From Sabulicella glaciei (GTDB taxonomy: Bacteria; Pseudomonadota; Alphaproteobacteria; Acetobacterales; Acetobacteraceae), in the NCBI RefSeq assembly GCF_026183895.1, contig NZ_JAPFQI010000001.1:1021510-1085509 (forward strand): DNA of 64,000 nt. Reading direction: 5' to 3'. The position numbers and the translations under genes are program-made. The notes beneath the pieces are model-generated. The model worked only from the letters and a program-made list of their open reading frames with translations. It was not told the DNA's origin and did not search any database. This document shows positions 36,330 to 45,059 of this stretch, piece by piece (position 1 is the stretch's first letter; each line of letters begins with the position of its first letter).

Positions 36330-37193
36330 CCCGTCGCGGCAGGACGCAGCTCCCTCCTCCTCCAGCATGAGGAGCTGCGCGAGCATGGAGCGCCCCGCCG
36401 CCTTCACCAAGCGCGGGTCCATCGGGCCATAGACCGGGCCGACCAGCGCTTCCAGAGAGGCCGGCCCGTGCTCGCGCAAGGCGGAAAGGATGCGCTGCTC
36501 GCGCCTGCGCCGGTGGACCGAGAGCGCATCCAGGAATGGCATCGGGTCGGGCAGGCGCGGGCCATGGCCGGGCAGGTAAAGACGGTCCACCCCTTCGCGC
36601 AGCCGCAGGCGGCCCAGGCTGTCCATGTAGGCGCGCATGGAGCCGTCGGGTGGTGAAACAACGCTGGTGGACCAGGACATGACATGGTCGGCGCTGAACA
36701 GGACACCGCTGCCCTCCAGCGCGAAGCACAAGTGGTTGCCGCAATGGCCCGGCGTGAACAGCGCGCGGAGCCGCCAGTCAGCGCCATCCACCACCGCATC
36801 GTCGGCCAGCGCGATGTCCGGCACGAAGTCGTGATCGCCTCCCTCCTGCCCCGCCTCCGGCGGCGTGGCGTGCGGGCCGTATCCGAGGGTCGGCGCGTTG
36901 GTCAGGGCAGCGAGGCGCCGTGCGCCGGGCGAGTGGTCCCGGTGCGTGTGGGAGACGAGGATGTGCGTGACCCGCTCGCCTGCGGTCGCGGCGAGGATGG
37001 CCTGGAGGTGGCGCTCATCCTCCGGCCCGGGGTCGATCACCGCGACGGAGCCGCCCCCGCCGACGAGGTAGGTGTTGGTGCCCCTGAAGGTGAAGGCCGA
37101 GGGGTTGTCGCAAAGGATGCGGCGGATGCCAGGGGCGACCGTCTCCGCCTCGCCGGGCGGGAGGGGGTCGTCGCGCAGGAAGGGAACGTTCAT
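36312..37193 (-). CDS. metallo-beta-lactamase-fold hydrolase
   Basis: 293 residues. The zinc motif SHTHRDH (81-87) has the variant Arg-Asp-His spacing. NTYLVGGGGSVAVIDPGPEDERH precedes it, and the later ligands are in FTPGHCGNHLCF and FSADHVMSWSTSVVSPPDGSM. A C-terminal winged helix (about 225-293: RRREQRILSALREHGPASLEALV) is typical of the LACTB2/RNase-Z-related group. Relatives include endoribonuclease LACTB2 and hydroxyacylglutathione-like hydrolases, so the substrate is open. The start at 37193 overlaps the EamA gene stop by four bases on the same strand. Confidence 0.87.
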   Translation of the reverse strand: MNVPFLRDDPLPPGEAETVAPGIRRILCDNPSAFTFRGTNTYLVGGGGSVAVIDPGPEDERHLQAILAATAGERVTHILVSHTHRDHSPGARRLAALTNAPTLGYGPHATPPEAGQEGGDHDFVPDIALADDAVVDGADWRLRALFTPGHCGNHLCFALEGSGVLFSADHVMSWSTSVVSPPDGSMRAYMDSLGRLRLREGVDRLYLPGHGPRLPDPMPFLDALSVHRRRREQRILSALREHGPASLEALVGPVYGPMDPRLVKAAGRSMLAQLLMLEEEGAASCRDGLWALA

Positions 37194-38083
37194 CGCCGGG
37201 CTTTCCGCACCATCTCTCGGTGCATGATGTAGAGACCTGCGGCGACGATCAACGTGGCGCCGAGCAGCGTCCACAGGGTCGGCCGGTCGCCGAAGACGAG
37301 GAGGCCGAGAAGGATCGACCACAGGATGCCGCTGTAGGAGAAGGCGCCGAGCGCCGAGACCTGCGCACTGGCATAGGCCTCCGTCAGCAGAACCTGCGCC
37401 ACGCCGCCGATCACCCCGGTCGCGAGCAGCAGCAGCCAGCCCTCCATCGAGGGATTCACCCACACGAAGGGCATGGCGAGGCCGGTGAAGCCCGTCATCA
37501 GCAGCGACTGCCAGAGGACGATGGTGCCCGATCGCTCGGTGGAGGAAAGGGAGCGGACCAGCAGCGTCGTCGCGGCGGAGAAGACGCCATGCGCCACCGC
37601 CGCCCCCATCCCCATCGCCGCCGCCCGCGTGACCTCCCCGCCGAAGGCACCCTTGCCCAGCGCGATCACCACAATGCCCAGGAACCCGGCGGCCACGGCG
37701 CCGAAGCGGTGCACCCCCACCTTCTCGCCCAGGAATGGGATGGCCAGCAGCGTGACGAAGAGCGGCGTGGTGTAGGTGAGCGCGGTCTGCTCCGCGAGCG
37801 GCAGCACGGAGAGCGCGAAGAAGGAGCAGGCCATGGCCGTGGTGCCCGTCGCGGCGCGCAGCACGTGTTGCCAGGGGCGTTTGGTGCGCAGCGTGGCGCC
37901 ATCGCGCGTACGGAGCACGATCAGCAGCACCACCGGCACCGCCAGGGCCGAGCGGAAGAACATGACCTGGAGGAAGTGAAGCTCCTCGGAAGCCAGCTTC
38001 ACGAAGACGTTCATCACGGCGAAGAGCGAGGTGGCGGCGAGCATGCAGGCCGCCCCGCGCCGCATGTCATGGCGCAGCGGCAC
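37190..38083 (-). CDS. EamA/DMT-family permease
   Basis: 297 residues with ten hydrophobic segments in two EamA repeats. The second-repeat signature includes FSYSGILWSILLGLLVFGDRPTLWTLLGATLIVAAGLYI, and the first repeat has TYTTPLFVTLLAIPFLGEKVG. GTG 38083 is chosen because GAGGAAAGG lies nine bases upstream; ATG 38065 has no ribosome site. It is a drug/metabolite exporter of unknown substrate in a tandem pair with the next similar gene. The pair is only about as alike as general family members, with shared LLAIPxLGEKVG, so the duplication is old. Confidence 0.88.
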   Translation of the reverse strand: MPLRHDMRRGAACMLAATSLFAVMNVFVKLASEELHFLQVMFFRSALAVPVVLLIVLRTRDGATLRTKRPWQHVLRAATGTTAMACSFFALSVLPLAEQTALTYTTPLFVTLLAIPFLGEKVGVHRFGAVAAGFLGIVVIALGKGAFGGEVTRAAAMGMGAAVAHGVFSAATTLLVRSLSSTERSGTIVLWQSLLMTGFTGLAMPFVWVNPSMEGWLLLLATGVIGGVAQVLLTEAYASAQVSALGAFSYSGILWSILLGLLVFGDRPTLWTLLGATLIVAAGLYIMHREMVRKARR

Positions 38084-39005
38084 GTTTCGACCTTTCCTCG
38101 GCCCGGCGCACCCGTTCGCGGTGCAGGTTGTAGATGCCAGCGCCGATGACGATGGCGGCGCCGGTCAGTGTGGTCCAGGCCGGCACCTCCCCGAAGATCA
38201 GGAAGCCCAGCGCAAGGCCCCAGAGCAGCGGCGTGTATTCCAGCGGCGCCAGGGCGGCGATGTTCGCCAGGGCGAAGCCGCGCGCGAAGAGAAGGTGCGC
38301 CACCGCGTTGGACACGCCGAAGAACACCAGCAGCGCCACCAGCCCGGCTGAGGGGAAAAGGTCCGGCCTGTCCGCATCCGGCCAAAGGCCCGGGAAGGGC
38401 AGGACCGCGAGGCCGAAGGGCACGTGGGTCAGCATCAGCCAGAAGGCGATGGTCTGCGGCGTGTCCGTGCTGGCCAGGGTGCGCGTCCAGATGCGGCTCA
38501 CCGCCATGCCGCAGACGCCGACCAGCAGCAGTGCCGCCTCCCAGCGCCACAGCTCGCCGCCGGGCTGGAGCATGAACAGGACGCCGCAGAACCCCACGGC
38601 GCAGGAGGTCCAGCGCCGCCAGCCTACCTTCTCGCCCAGCATGGGGATAGCGAGCAGCGTCATCAGCAGTGGCGCCGCGGCTGCGACCGCGTAGCTGTCG
38701 GCGAGGCCCAGCCCCGACATCCAGACATAGTACCAGAGCACGGACACGGTGCAGTGCAGGGCCGAGCGCGCGATTACCAGCGTCCCGCGGCGCGGCAGCA
38801 GCCCCCGCCCGCGCGCCATGGCCGCGACGGCGAGCGACCCCACCACCCCGCGCCACAGCATTGCTCCCGCCACCCCGATCTCGGGCAGCAGGAACTTCAC
38901 GGCGGCGTCGGCAAAGGAGATGACGGCGTAGCCGGTCGCGGCAAAGGCGAGGCCGCGCACCGCCGCTTCGCCGGAGGTAGCGCGGCCGGTTTGGGGTTCA
39001 GCCAA
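38067..39005 (-). CDS. EamA/DMT-family permease, second copy
   Basis: 312 residues with ten hydrophobic segments. The repeats hold YAVAAAAPLLMTLLAIPMLGEKVGWRRW and APLEYTPLLWGLALGFLIFGEVPAWTTLTGAAIVIGAGIYNLHRER. The start is uncertain. TTG 39005 overlaps the MaoC gene stop and has GAGG about nine bases upstream; GTG 38960 lacks a ribosome site. It is likely co-transcribed with the MaoC gene before it and the other EamA gene after it. Substrate unknown. Confidence 0.85.
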   Translation of the reverse strand: MAEPQTGRATSGEAAVRGLAFAATGYAVISFADAAVKFLLPEIGVAGAMLWRGVVGSLAVAAMARGRGLLPRRGTLVIARSALHCTVSVLWYYVWMSGLGLADSYAVAAAAPLLMTLLAIPMLGEKVGWRRWTSCAVGFCGVLFMLQPGGELWRWEAALLLVGVCGMAVSRIWTRTLASTDTPQTIAFWLMLTHVPFGLAVLPFPGLWPDADRPDLFPSAGLVALLVFFGVSNAVAHLLFARGFALANIAALAPLEYTPLLWGLALGFLIFGEVPAWTTLTGAAIVIGAGIYNLHRERVRRAEERSKRAAAP

Positions 39006-39822
39006 GCACGGCCTCGGCTGCCATGCAGGTCGCGCCCGATGCGTCGCGGGTTTCGGCCTTCGCGGCCTCGCCCTCGATTCGCGCCAGAACGTCCAGGCGG
39101 TTTCCCGCGAAGGCGGGACGCGCGCCGCGGAAGGCGAAGCGCAGCAGACGCTTGCCACGCGCCGCGTCCAGGATGGCCTGCGCCATCAGCGTCGCCTGCA
39201 GCGGCCCATGGACGACGAGGCCGGGATACCCCTCCTCGCCGGTCACGTAGGGGAAGTCGTAATGGATGCGGTGGCCGTTGCCGGTCAGCGCCGAGTAGCG
39301 AAACAGCATCAGCGCGTCGGGCAGGAGGCTGCGCGTCGTGGTCGCACCGAAGTCGGGCGCGGCCGGCGCCGCCTTCACCGCCGCGCCCTCGCCGCCGCGA
39401 TACACGATGTCGTGCTCCTCGCGCAGCACCGGGCCGCGCGGCCCCTCGATCTCGTGCGCCACCGTCACGAAGACGAGGCGGCCGGAGCCGCCCGTCTTCT
39501 CCTTCACCGAAAGGATGGTGGAGCGGCGCGAGACGCGATCCTCGGCACGCAGGGCGTTGGGCCCGAATTCGAGCCGCCCGCCCGCCCACATGCGGCGCGG
39601 CAAGTCGTGCACGGGCGGCAGGAAGCCGCCACGCTTGGGGTGGCCGTCGGGTCCAATGCCCTCCGGGCGGCGCCAATCCTGGAACAGCATCCAGTGCCAA
39701 AGCGGCGGGATGTCGCCCTTCGGCATCGGCAGGTCCAGCGTGGCTGCCAGGCCGATGACGAGGCGCGGGTCCAACCGGTCCTCGGTCGTCTCGGTCCGTC
39801 CCACGAAGGTGGCGTGGTCCAT
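38998..39822 (-). CDS. MaoC-family dehydratase with FAS1-type N-terminal domain
   Basis: 274 residues forming a double hot-dog protein. The N-terminal half (about 50-130) has PPLWHWMLFQDW, GFLPPVHDLPRRMWAGGRLEF and VFVTVAHEI. The C-terminal half has LFRYSALTGNGHRIHYDFPYVTGEEGYPGLVVHGPLQATLMAQAI, the hydratase site with Asn-His and VHGP. This layout is that of mesaconyl-C4-CoA or beta-methylmalyl-CoA hydratases and mitochondrial HTD2. The precise substrate is not deducible. The ATG at 39822 begins DHATFVGRTE. It heads a minus-strand group with two permeases. Confidence 0.85.
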   Translation of the reverse strand: MDHATFVGRTETTEDRLDPRLVIGLAATLDLPMPKGDIPPLWHWMLFQDWRRPEGIGPDGHPKRGGFLPPVHDLPRRMWAGGRLEFGPNALRAEDRVSRRSTILSVKEKTGGSGRLVFVTVAHEIEGPRGPVLREEHDIVYRGGEGAAVKAAPAAPDFGATTTRSLLPDALMLFRYSALTGNGHRIHYDFPYVTGEEGYPGLVVHGPLQATLMAQAILDAARGKRLLRFAFRGARPAFAGNRLDVLARIEGEAAKAETRDASGATCMAAEAVLG

Positions 39823-39961
39823 CGCTGCACATCCTCTGGTTGCTGGCGCCGGCATCCTTGTCGCAGCACGAGGTGGCAGCAAGGTGGCGGGGCGCCGCCC
39901 TGCCATGCGACCGTCATTTCCCGGACTTGCCACCGCCTGATTCACGGGCGACACGCCCTGT

Positions 39962-40690
39962 GTGGAGCAAGCCGAATACGCGCTGATGGATGCTGTCGAG
40001 GACCGCATGTGGTGGTACCGCGCCCTGCACCGGCGTGCGGAAGCACTGCTGCGCCTTGTTCCCGACGGTGCGAGCGTGCTGGATGCCGGCTGCGGCACGG
40101 GCGGCTTCCTGCGCCGCCTCCGCGCCGCCCGTCCCGCTCTGCGACTGTTCGGCCTGGAATACGCCGAGGTCGCGGCACGCCGCGCGCGGGAAAAGACCGG
40201 CGCCGCCATCGCCTCCGGCACCGTCAGTGCCCTGCCCTTTCCCGATGGCTGCTTCGACGCCGTCGCCAGCTTCGACGTGCTGTCGCACCGCGCCGTCGAG
40301 CCCGGCGAGGCGCTGGCCGAATTCCGGCGGGTGCTGCGCCCCGGCGGGACGCTGGCGCTGAACCTGCCCGCGCATGAATGGCTGCGCTCGGCCCATGACG
40401 CGCGGGTTCACAATGCGCGCCGCTTCAGCCGCGCCGATGCGCGGGTCATGCTGGAACGCGCGGGATTCGGTGCGGTGCGGACGCAGCACTGGAACTCCCT
40501 GCTCCTGCCGCTGATGCTGCTGCAGCGCCGCGTCCTCGCGCGGCGCGACGACGCCGCCTCCGACGTCACGGAATACCCGCCCTGGCTGGACCGGGCCCTT
40601 TTCGCCGCCACCGAGGCCGAATGGGGGCTGGCCCGCGCCGGGTTGCCCTTCCCGGCCGGCGGTTCCCTCCTCCTCACCGCCACGCGCTGA
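39962..40690 (+). CDS. class I SAM-dependent methyltransferase
   Basis: 242 residues. SAM motif I is SVLDAGCGTGGFLRRLR (DAGCGTGG 41-48). The acidic strand-2 residue is in LFGLEYAEVAARRA, and motif IV-like FDAVASFDVLSHRAVEPGEALAEFRRVLRPGGTLALNLP follows. The opening MEQAEYALMDAVEDRMWWYRA is typical of methyltransferases next to polyprenyl-phosphate glycosyltransferases. GTG 39962 is the first codon available after an in-frame TGA. There is no good ribosome site, and a GGGCG-ACA-CGCCC hairpin (39946-39958) ends just before it. It is coupled to the next GT2 gene and may modify a lipid-linked sugar or quinone-like acceptor. Confidence 0.82.
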   Translation: MEQAEYALMDAVEDRMWWYRALHRRAEALLRLVPDGASVLDAGCGTGGFLRRLRAARPALRLFGLEYAEVAARRAREKTGAAIASGTVSALPFPDGCFDAVASFDVLSHRAVEPGEALAEFRRVLRPGGTLALNLPAHEWLRSAHDARVHNARRFSRADARVMLERAGFGAVRTQHWNSLLLPLMLLQRRVLARRDDAASDVTEYPPWLDRALFAATEAEWGLARAGLPFPAGGSLLLTATR

Positions 40691-40697
40691 GACACCC

Positions 40698-41648
40698 ATG
40701 AACGAAACCCACCCCGTCGGCCTTTCGGTCGTCATACCGGTCTATCGCGGCGCCACGACGATTGGCCGGCTGGTCGCCGCCTTGTCCGAGCTTCGTCCCG
40801 AAGGCGGCATCGAGGTCGTGCTGGTCAATGACGGCAGCCCGGACAATTCCGGCGATGTCTGCCGCGAACTGGTGCGCGAGGCGAAGGTGCCCATCACCTT
40901 CGTCGAGCACGCGCGCAATTTCGGCGAGCACAACGCCGTGATGACCGGCTTCCGCCATGCGCGCGGCGCCTATGTCATCAACATGGACGACGACCTCCAG
41001 AACCCGCCGGAGGAGGTCGTGCGCCTCTACGACCATGCGCGGCTGGGCCGCTGGGATGTGGTCTATACGCGCTATGCTGTGAAGGAGCACGAGGGCTGGC
41101 GCAACCTGGGCAGCCGCTTCGCCAACAAGGTAGCGGACACGCTGCTGGACAAGCCGAAGGGCCTGTACCTGTCCTCGTTCCGCTGCTGCTCGGCCCTCGT
41201 GGTGCGGGAGGTGACGAAGTACTCCGGCCCCTACCCCTACATCGACGGGCTGATCATGCAGGTGACGCAGCGCATCACGACGCTGGAGGTCGCGCATTAT
41301 CCGCGCGTCGAGGGCCAGTCCAACTACACGCTCCGCCGCCTCGTCCGCCTTTGGCTGAACCTCGCCACCAACTTCTCGCTGCTGCCGCTGCGCCTCGCCA
41401 TCATCGCAGGGGTGGCGATGGGCGTGCTCGGCTTCCTGATGGCGCTGTGGGTGCTGGTCGAGGCGTTGCTGGGCGAAACGCCCTCCGGCTGGGCGTCATC
41501 CATGATGGTGACGCTGCTGGTTTCGGGCGTGCAGTTCTTGATCCTGGGCGTGCTGGGCGAGTATGTGGGCCGGGCTTTCCTTTCGGCCAATGGCAAGCCG
41601 CAAGGCGTGGTGCGCGAAGTAAAGCGCAACGAGGGGACGCAGGCGTGA
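40698..41648 (+). CDS. GT2 polyprenyl-phosphate glycosyltransferase, ArnC-like
   Basis: 316 residues. The GT-A domain reads SVVIPVYRGATTIGRLVAAL, VLVNDGSPDNSGDVC, FVEHARNFGEHNAVMTGFRHA and the DxD-type NMDDDLQNPPEEV. SSFRCCSALVVREV and HYPRVEGQSNYTLRRLVRLWLN are the acceptor region characteristic of ArnC/PglD-like enzymes. Two membrane helices (about 232-258 and 270-292) end the protein. In the known system ArnC joins a sugar to undecaprenyl phosphate. The GTGA overlap with the small ArnE-like gene supports a lipid-linked sugar flipping module. The sugar is unknown, as no arnA or arnB is here. Confidence 0.9.
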   Translation: MNETHPVGLSVVIPVYRGATTIGRLVAALSELRPEGGIEVVLVNDGSPDNSGDVCRELVREAKVPITFVEHARNFGEHNAVMTGFRHARGAYVINMDDDLQNPPEEVVRLYDHARLGRWDVVYTRYAVKEHEGWRNLGSRFANKVADTLLDKPKGLYLSSFRCCSALVVREVTKYSGPYPYIDGLIMQVTQRITTLEVAHYPRVEGQSNYTLRRLVRLWLNLATNFSLLPLRLAIIAGVAMGVLGFLMALWVLVEALLGETPSGWASSMMVTLLVSGVQFLILGVLGEYVGRAFLSANGKPQGVVREVKRNEGTQA

Positions 41649-41980
41649 ACATTCACTGGGCGGCGCTGATCGCCGCCATCTGCTCCTCCATGGTTGGCCA
41701 GGTGCTGCTGAAGTCGGGAGCGGGCGCGGCCGGCGGTTTCATCGCGCAGGTCTTCCGCCCTACGACGTTGCTCGGCCTGTGCCTCTATGGCGGCAGCGCC
41801 TTTCTCTACATCTTCGCGCTGCGCCGCATCCCGATGAGCGTCGCCCTGCCCTGCACCGCAGCCAGCTACGCGATCATCGCCCTGGTCGGCTGGTGGTTCT
41901 TCGGCGAGGCGATGGGGGCGCAGAAGGTCGCCGCCATCCTCCTCATCGTGAGCGGGGTGGCACTGCTCGCCACGGCATGA
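41645..41980 (+). CDS. small EamA/ArnE-like four-helix membrane protein
   Basis: 111 residues from a GTG overlapping the glycosyltransferase stop (GTGA). Four hydrophobic segments span nearly the whole chain, including ALIAAICSSMVGQVLLKSGAG, LGLCLYGGSAFLYIFALRRIPMSVALPCTAASYAIIALVGWWFFGEAM and VAAILLIVSGVALLATA. This is the half-EamA/SMR type of ArnE and ArnF, proposed flippase subunits for undecaprenyl-phosphate-linked sugars. Only one such gene is present, so it may act as a homodimer. Confidence 0.85.
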   Translation: MNIHWAALIAAICSSMVGQVLLKSGAGAAGGFIAQVFRPTTLLGLCLYGGSAFLYIFALRRIPMSVALPCTAASYAIIALVGWWFFGEAMGAQKVAAILLIVSGVALLATA

Positions 41981-42001
41981 AGGGGCCTAAGTCGCCCCTT
42001 C
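41979..42001. terminator. bidirectional hairpin between convergent genes
   Basis: Perfect stem GAAGGGGC (41979-41986), loop CTAAGTC, GCCCCTTC (41994-42001). It begins inside the stop codon of the small EamA gene and covers the last codons of the convergent serine hydrolase. It has eight pairs but no T-run; a fair candidate for ending both transcripts. Confidence 0.5.
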
Positions 42002-43012
42002 ACGCACGCGTTGCATGAACCCGTCCAGCGCCGCGCCGTCCAGCCAGCGCGAGACTGCGACGATGTCGCCTTCCGGCTCCATCCAGGTCGTGTTGCCGCC
42101 GGCGCCGGAGAAGCAAACGGCGCCCTCGCTGGCCGAAGGCCACTTGGCTCGGCCGGTGTTGAGCCAGAACAGGAAGCCGTATTGCGGGTTCAGCGCGCAC
42201 GGGGTGCGGCATTGCCGCAGCCATTCCTCCGCGACGACGCGCTGCCCGCGCCACTCGCCCCCGGCCTGCACCAGCAGCCCGACCAGCGCCTGATCCTCGG
42301 CATTGATGATGACACCGCCGCCCCAGTGGCCGCCGCCCGAAACGCTCTCGATCGGTCGCCCGTCCACCTCGACCTGCGAGGTGGAATAGCCGCGCCAGGT
42401 CCAGCCATCGGAGGCGCCGATCGGACGCATGATGCGCTCGGCGAAGACGTCGGGCAGCGGGCGACGGAACAGCAGCAGGAGGCCCAGCGCAAGCGCGTTC
42501 ACGCGGACGTCGTTGTACTCCCAGTATTGCCCCGGTGGCTGCAGCGCCCGGGTGGAGCGCTTCGCGCCCTGGCCTTCCACGCCCAGATTGCGGCCGCGGT
42601 CGATCAGGTCGCTCTTTCCCCAGAGCGTGCCTTCCCATTCGGAGGTGTTGGTGAGCAGGTGCCGCCAGGTCACGGCGCCGTTGTGCTCGCCCTCGAAGGC
42701 CGGGTGCGGGGCGCGGCGCCGGACCTCCTCGTCGAGCTCCGGCAGCAGGCCGTCCATCCAGGCAAGGCCGGCCAGCAGCGCGAGGTAGGATTTCGCCACG
42801 CTGAAGGTCATGTTGGCGCGCTGCGGATCACCCCACTCGGCGATGCGCTTCCTGCTCTTGAAGATCACCCCGGCCGGGCCGCCGCGCGGCTGCACGGGGC
42901 CGATCACCGCGTTGTCCGGCGGCGGCTCGAAGAAGCCGGAATCGAGGTGGGCGCGGATGTCGCGGGGCCAGGGCGTCTCGTGGGAGAGCGCCCAATCCAC
43001 CGCGGCCTTCAA
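41987..43012 (-). CDS. serine hydrolase, beta-lactamase/penicillin-binding-like fold, coupled to minE
   Basis: 341 residues. The nucleophile motif SVAK (71-74) lies in NMTFSVAKSYLALLAGLAWMDG, and the Tyr motif is WEYNDVRVNALALG (Tyr166). The third motif area is SGAGGNTTWMEPEGDIVAVSRW. No signal peptide is visible, so it is probably cytoplasmic, unlike the homologue at 6552. The ATG overlaps the minE stop, so it is the last gene of the min operon. Esterase or amidase activity is likely. A link to cell division or the envelope is only suggested by position. Confidence 0.85.
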   Translation of the reverse strand: MKAAVDWALSHETPWPRDIRAHLDSGFFEPPPDNAVIGPVQPRGGPAGVIFKSRKRIAEWGDPQRANMTFSVAKSYLALLAGLAWMDGLLPELDEEVRRRAPHPAFEGEHNGAVTWRHLLTNTSEWEGTLWGKSDLIDRGRNLGVEGQGAKRSTRALQPPGQYWEYNDVRVNALALGLLLLFRRPLPDVFAERIMRPIGASDGWTWRGYSTSQVEVDGRPIESVSGGGHWGGGVIINAEDQALVGLLVQAGGEWRGQRVVAEEWLRQCRTPCALNPQYGFLFWLNTGRAKWPSASEGAVCFSGAGGNTTWMEPEGDIVAVSRWLDGAALDGFMQRVREGAT

Positions 43013-43292
43013 TGCGCCTGCGCCTTCGGCCCTGGAAGCTCTATGTCGATGGCGAGGGTGGAGAAGTCGCCGCCGCGCTCGAGGTTCACCTGCACCTTGC
43101 CCGGGTCGATCGCGACATAGCGCGCCACGACCTGCACCAACTCCTGCTGGAGCTTGGGCAGGAAGTCGTCGCGCCCGCGCGACACGCGCTCATGACTGAT
43201 GATGACCTGAAGCCGGTCCTTCGCCGCCGCCGCCGTGCCGGGCGGCTGCTGGGCCTCTTCGCGCTTCTGGGCCCGGAAGAAGTTCAGCCAGC

Positions 43293-43296
<4 letters not shown>
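43009..43296 (-). CDS. minE: cell division topological specificity factor MinE
   Basis: 95 residues. The N terminus MSWLNFFRAQKREEAQQ is the membrane-targeting and MinD-contact region. AKDRLQVIISHERVSRGRDDFLPKLQQELVQVVARYVAIDPGKVQVNLERGGDFSTLAIDIELP covers the contact helix/strand and the C-terminal topological domain. MinE stimulates MinD ATPase and drives pole-to-pole oscillation. It overlaps minD by four bases and the following serine hydrolase gene by three or four. Confidence 0.97.
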
Positions 43297-44117
<821 letters not shown>

Positions 44118-44147
44118 GTGTTCACCTCACCTCGCGTTCCGATTGCT

Positions 44148-44891
44148 TCAGCCCAGTGGCTCGAAGCGCAATTGCTCACCCTCCAGCCGCACCGCGACGG
44201 TGCGGCCGATGGAGGCGTTCTGGAGCCCTTCGCGCACCGCGTAGAACCCTGCGATGGCAACCAGCTCCGGGTCGAAATTCTGCACGAAGATGCGCGCTTC
44301 CGGATCCTCGTTGGCGCCGGCCACCGCGCGGCCGCGCAGCGTGCCGTAGATGTGGATGTGCCCATCCGCCAGCACCTCGGCGCCCGCGTTGACGGTGCCC
44401 ATCACGATCAGGTCGGCCCCCTGGGCGTAGATGCGCTGCCCGGCGCGCACGTTCTGCTCCACCAGCAAGGTGCGGGCAGCGGCGGGACGGGGTGCTTCCT
44501 CGGGGGCGGCGGGGGGCGCTGCGACCGGGGCCGGCGCCTCGATCTCCGTTTCCTTCTGCCCCGCGGAGCGCAGGGTCGGCAGCCCGGCGCCGGCAGCGGC
44601 GGCGCGCAGGGTCTGCGGCCCCCCGACCACCCCGATGGGAAGGATCTCCAGCTTGCGGAGGCCCGAGACCAGCGCCGCGAAATCCACCTCCTGGCCGTCC
44701 AGATCGTCCAGCCCGATCGCGATCGGCGCGAAGCGCAGGAAGCCCGGGGCACGGCGGAACTGATCGCCCAGCGCAGGAAGCACTTCCTCGGGACGGGCCG
44801 AGAGCAGCCGGAGCGTCAGCAGGCTGTAATTGCTCGCGCGCAGCCGGAAGGCTTCCGAAGGGGGGGCGGCGGGCCGCGCGTCGGCGGTCAT
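44148..44891 (-). CDS. minC: septum site-determining protein MinC
   Basis: 247 residues. The N-terminal FtsZ-inhibiting domain (about 12-105) has FRLRASNYSLLTLRLLSARPEEVLPALGDQF and LRKLEILPIGVVGG. A Pro/Ala linker (about 110-140) follows. The C-terminal beta-helix binds MinD and reads VRAGQRIYAQGADLIVMGTVNAGAEVLADGHIHIYGTLRGRAVAGANEDPEARIFVQNFDPELVAIAGFY. The 30-base gap to minD supports one operon. No strong ribosome site is seen before the ATG at 44891. Confidence 0.95.
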   Translation of the reverse strand: MTADARPAAPPSEAFRLRASNYSLLTLRLLSARPEEVLPALGDQFRRAPGFLRFAPIAIGLDDLDGQEVDFAALVSGLRKLEILPIGVVGGPQTLRAAAAGAGLPTLRSAGQKETEIEAPAPVAAPPAAPEEAPRPAAARTLLVEQNVRAGQRIYAQGADLIVMGTVNAGAEVLADGHIHIYGTLRGRAVAGANEDPEARIFVQNFDPELVAIAGFYAVREGLQNASIGRTVAVRLEGEQLRFEPLG

Positions 44892-45010
44892 GGGCGGTGG
44901 GGCATCCTCAAAGGTTCAGGCAACCCGTCACATAGCGGGGTGCGCGCCCCCGGCGAAGCCCCCAATCGCCTCGGCGTATCCGGAAAACCACGGAGTCGGG
45001 CATTGACGCG

Positions 45011-45025
45011 GCCCGGATTCCGGGC
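45011..45025. promoter_or_regulatory. 15-base palindrome upstream of the D-2-hydroxyacid dehydrogenase
   Basis: GCCCGGA-T-TCCGGGC is a perfect inverted repeat in the 168-base gap between minC and the dehydrogenase, 34 bases before the start at 45060. It is candidate operator DNA for a dimeric regulator. A shorter copy of its core is at 9644-9654. Confidence 0.3.
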
Positions 45026-45059
45026 TGCCTCCTGCCCCAACATCACGGGAGGGTTCCTC

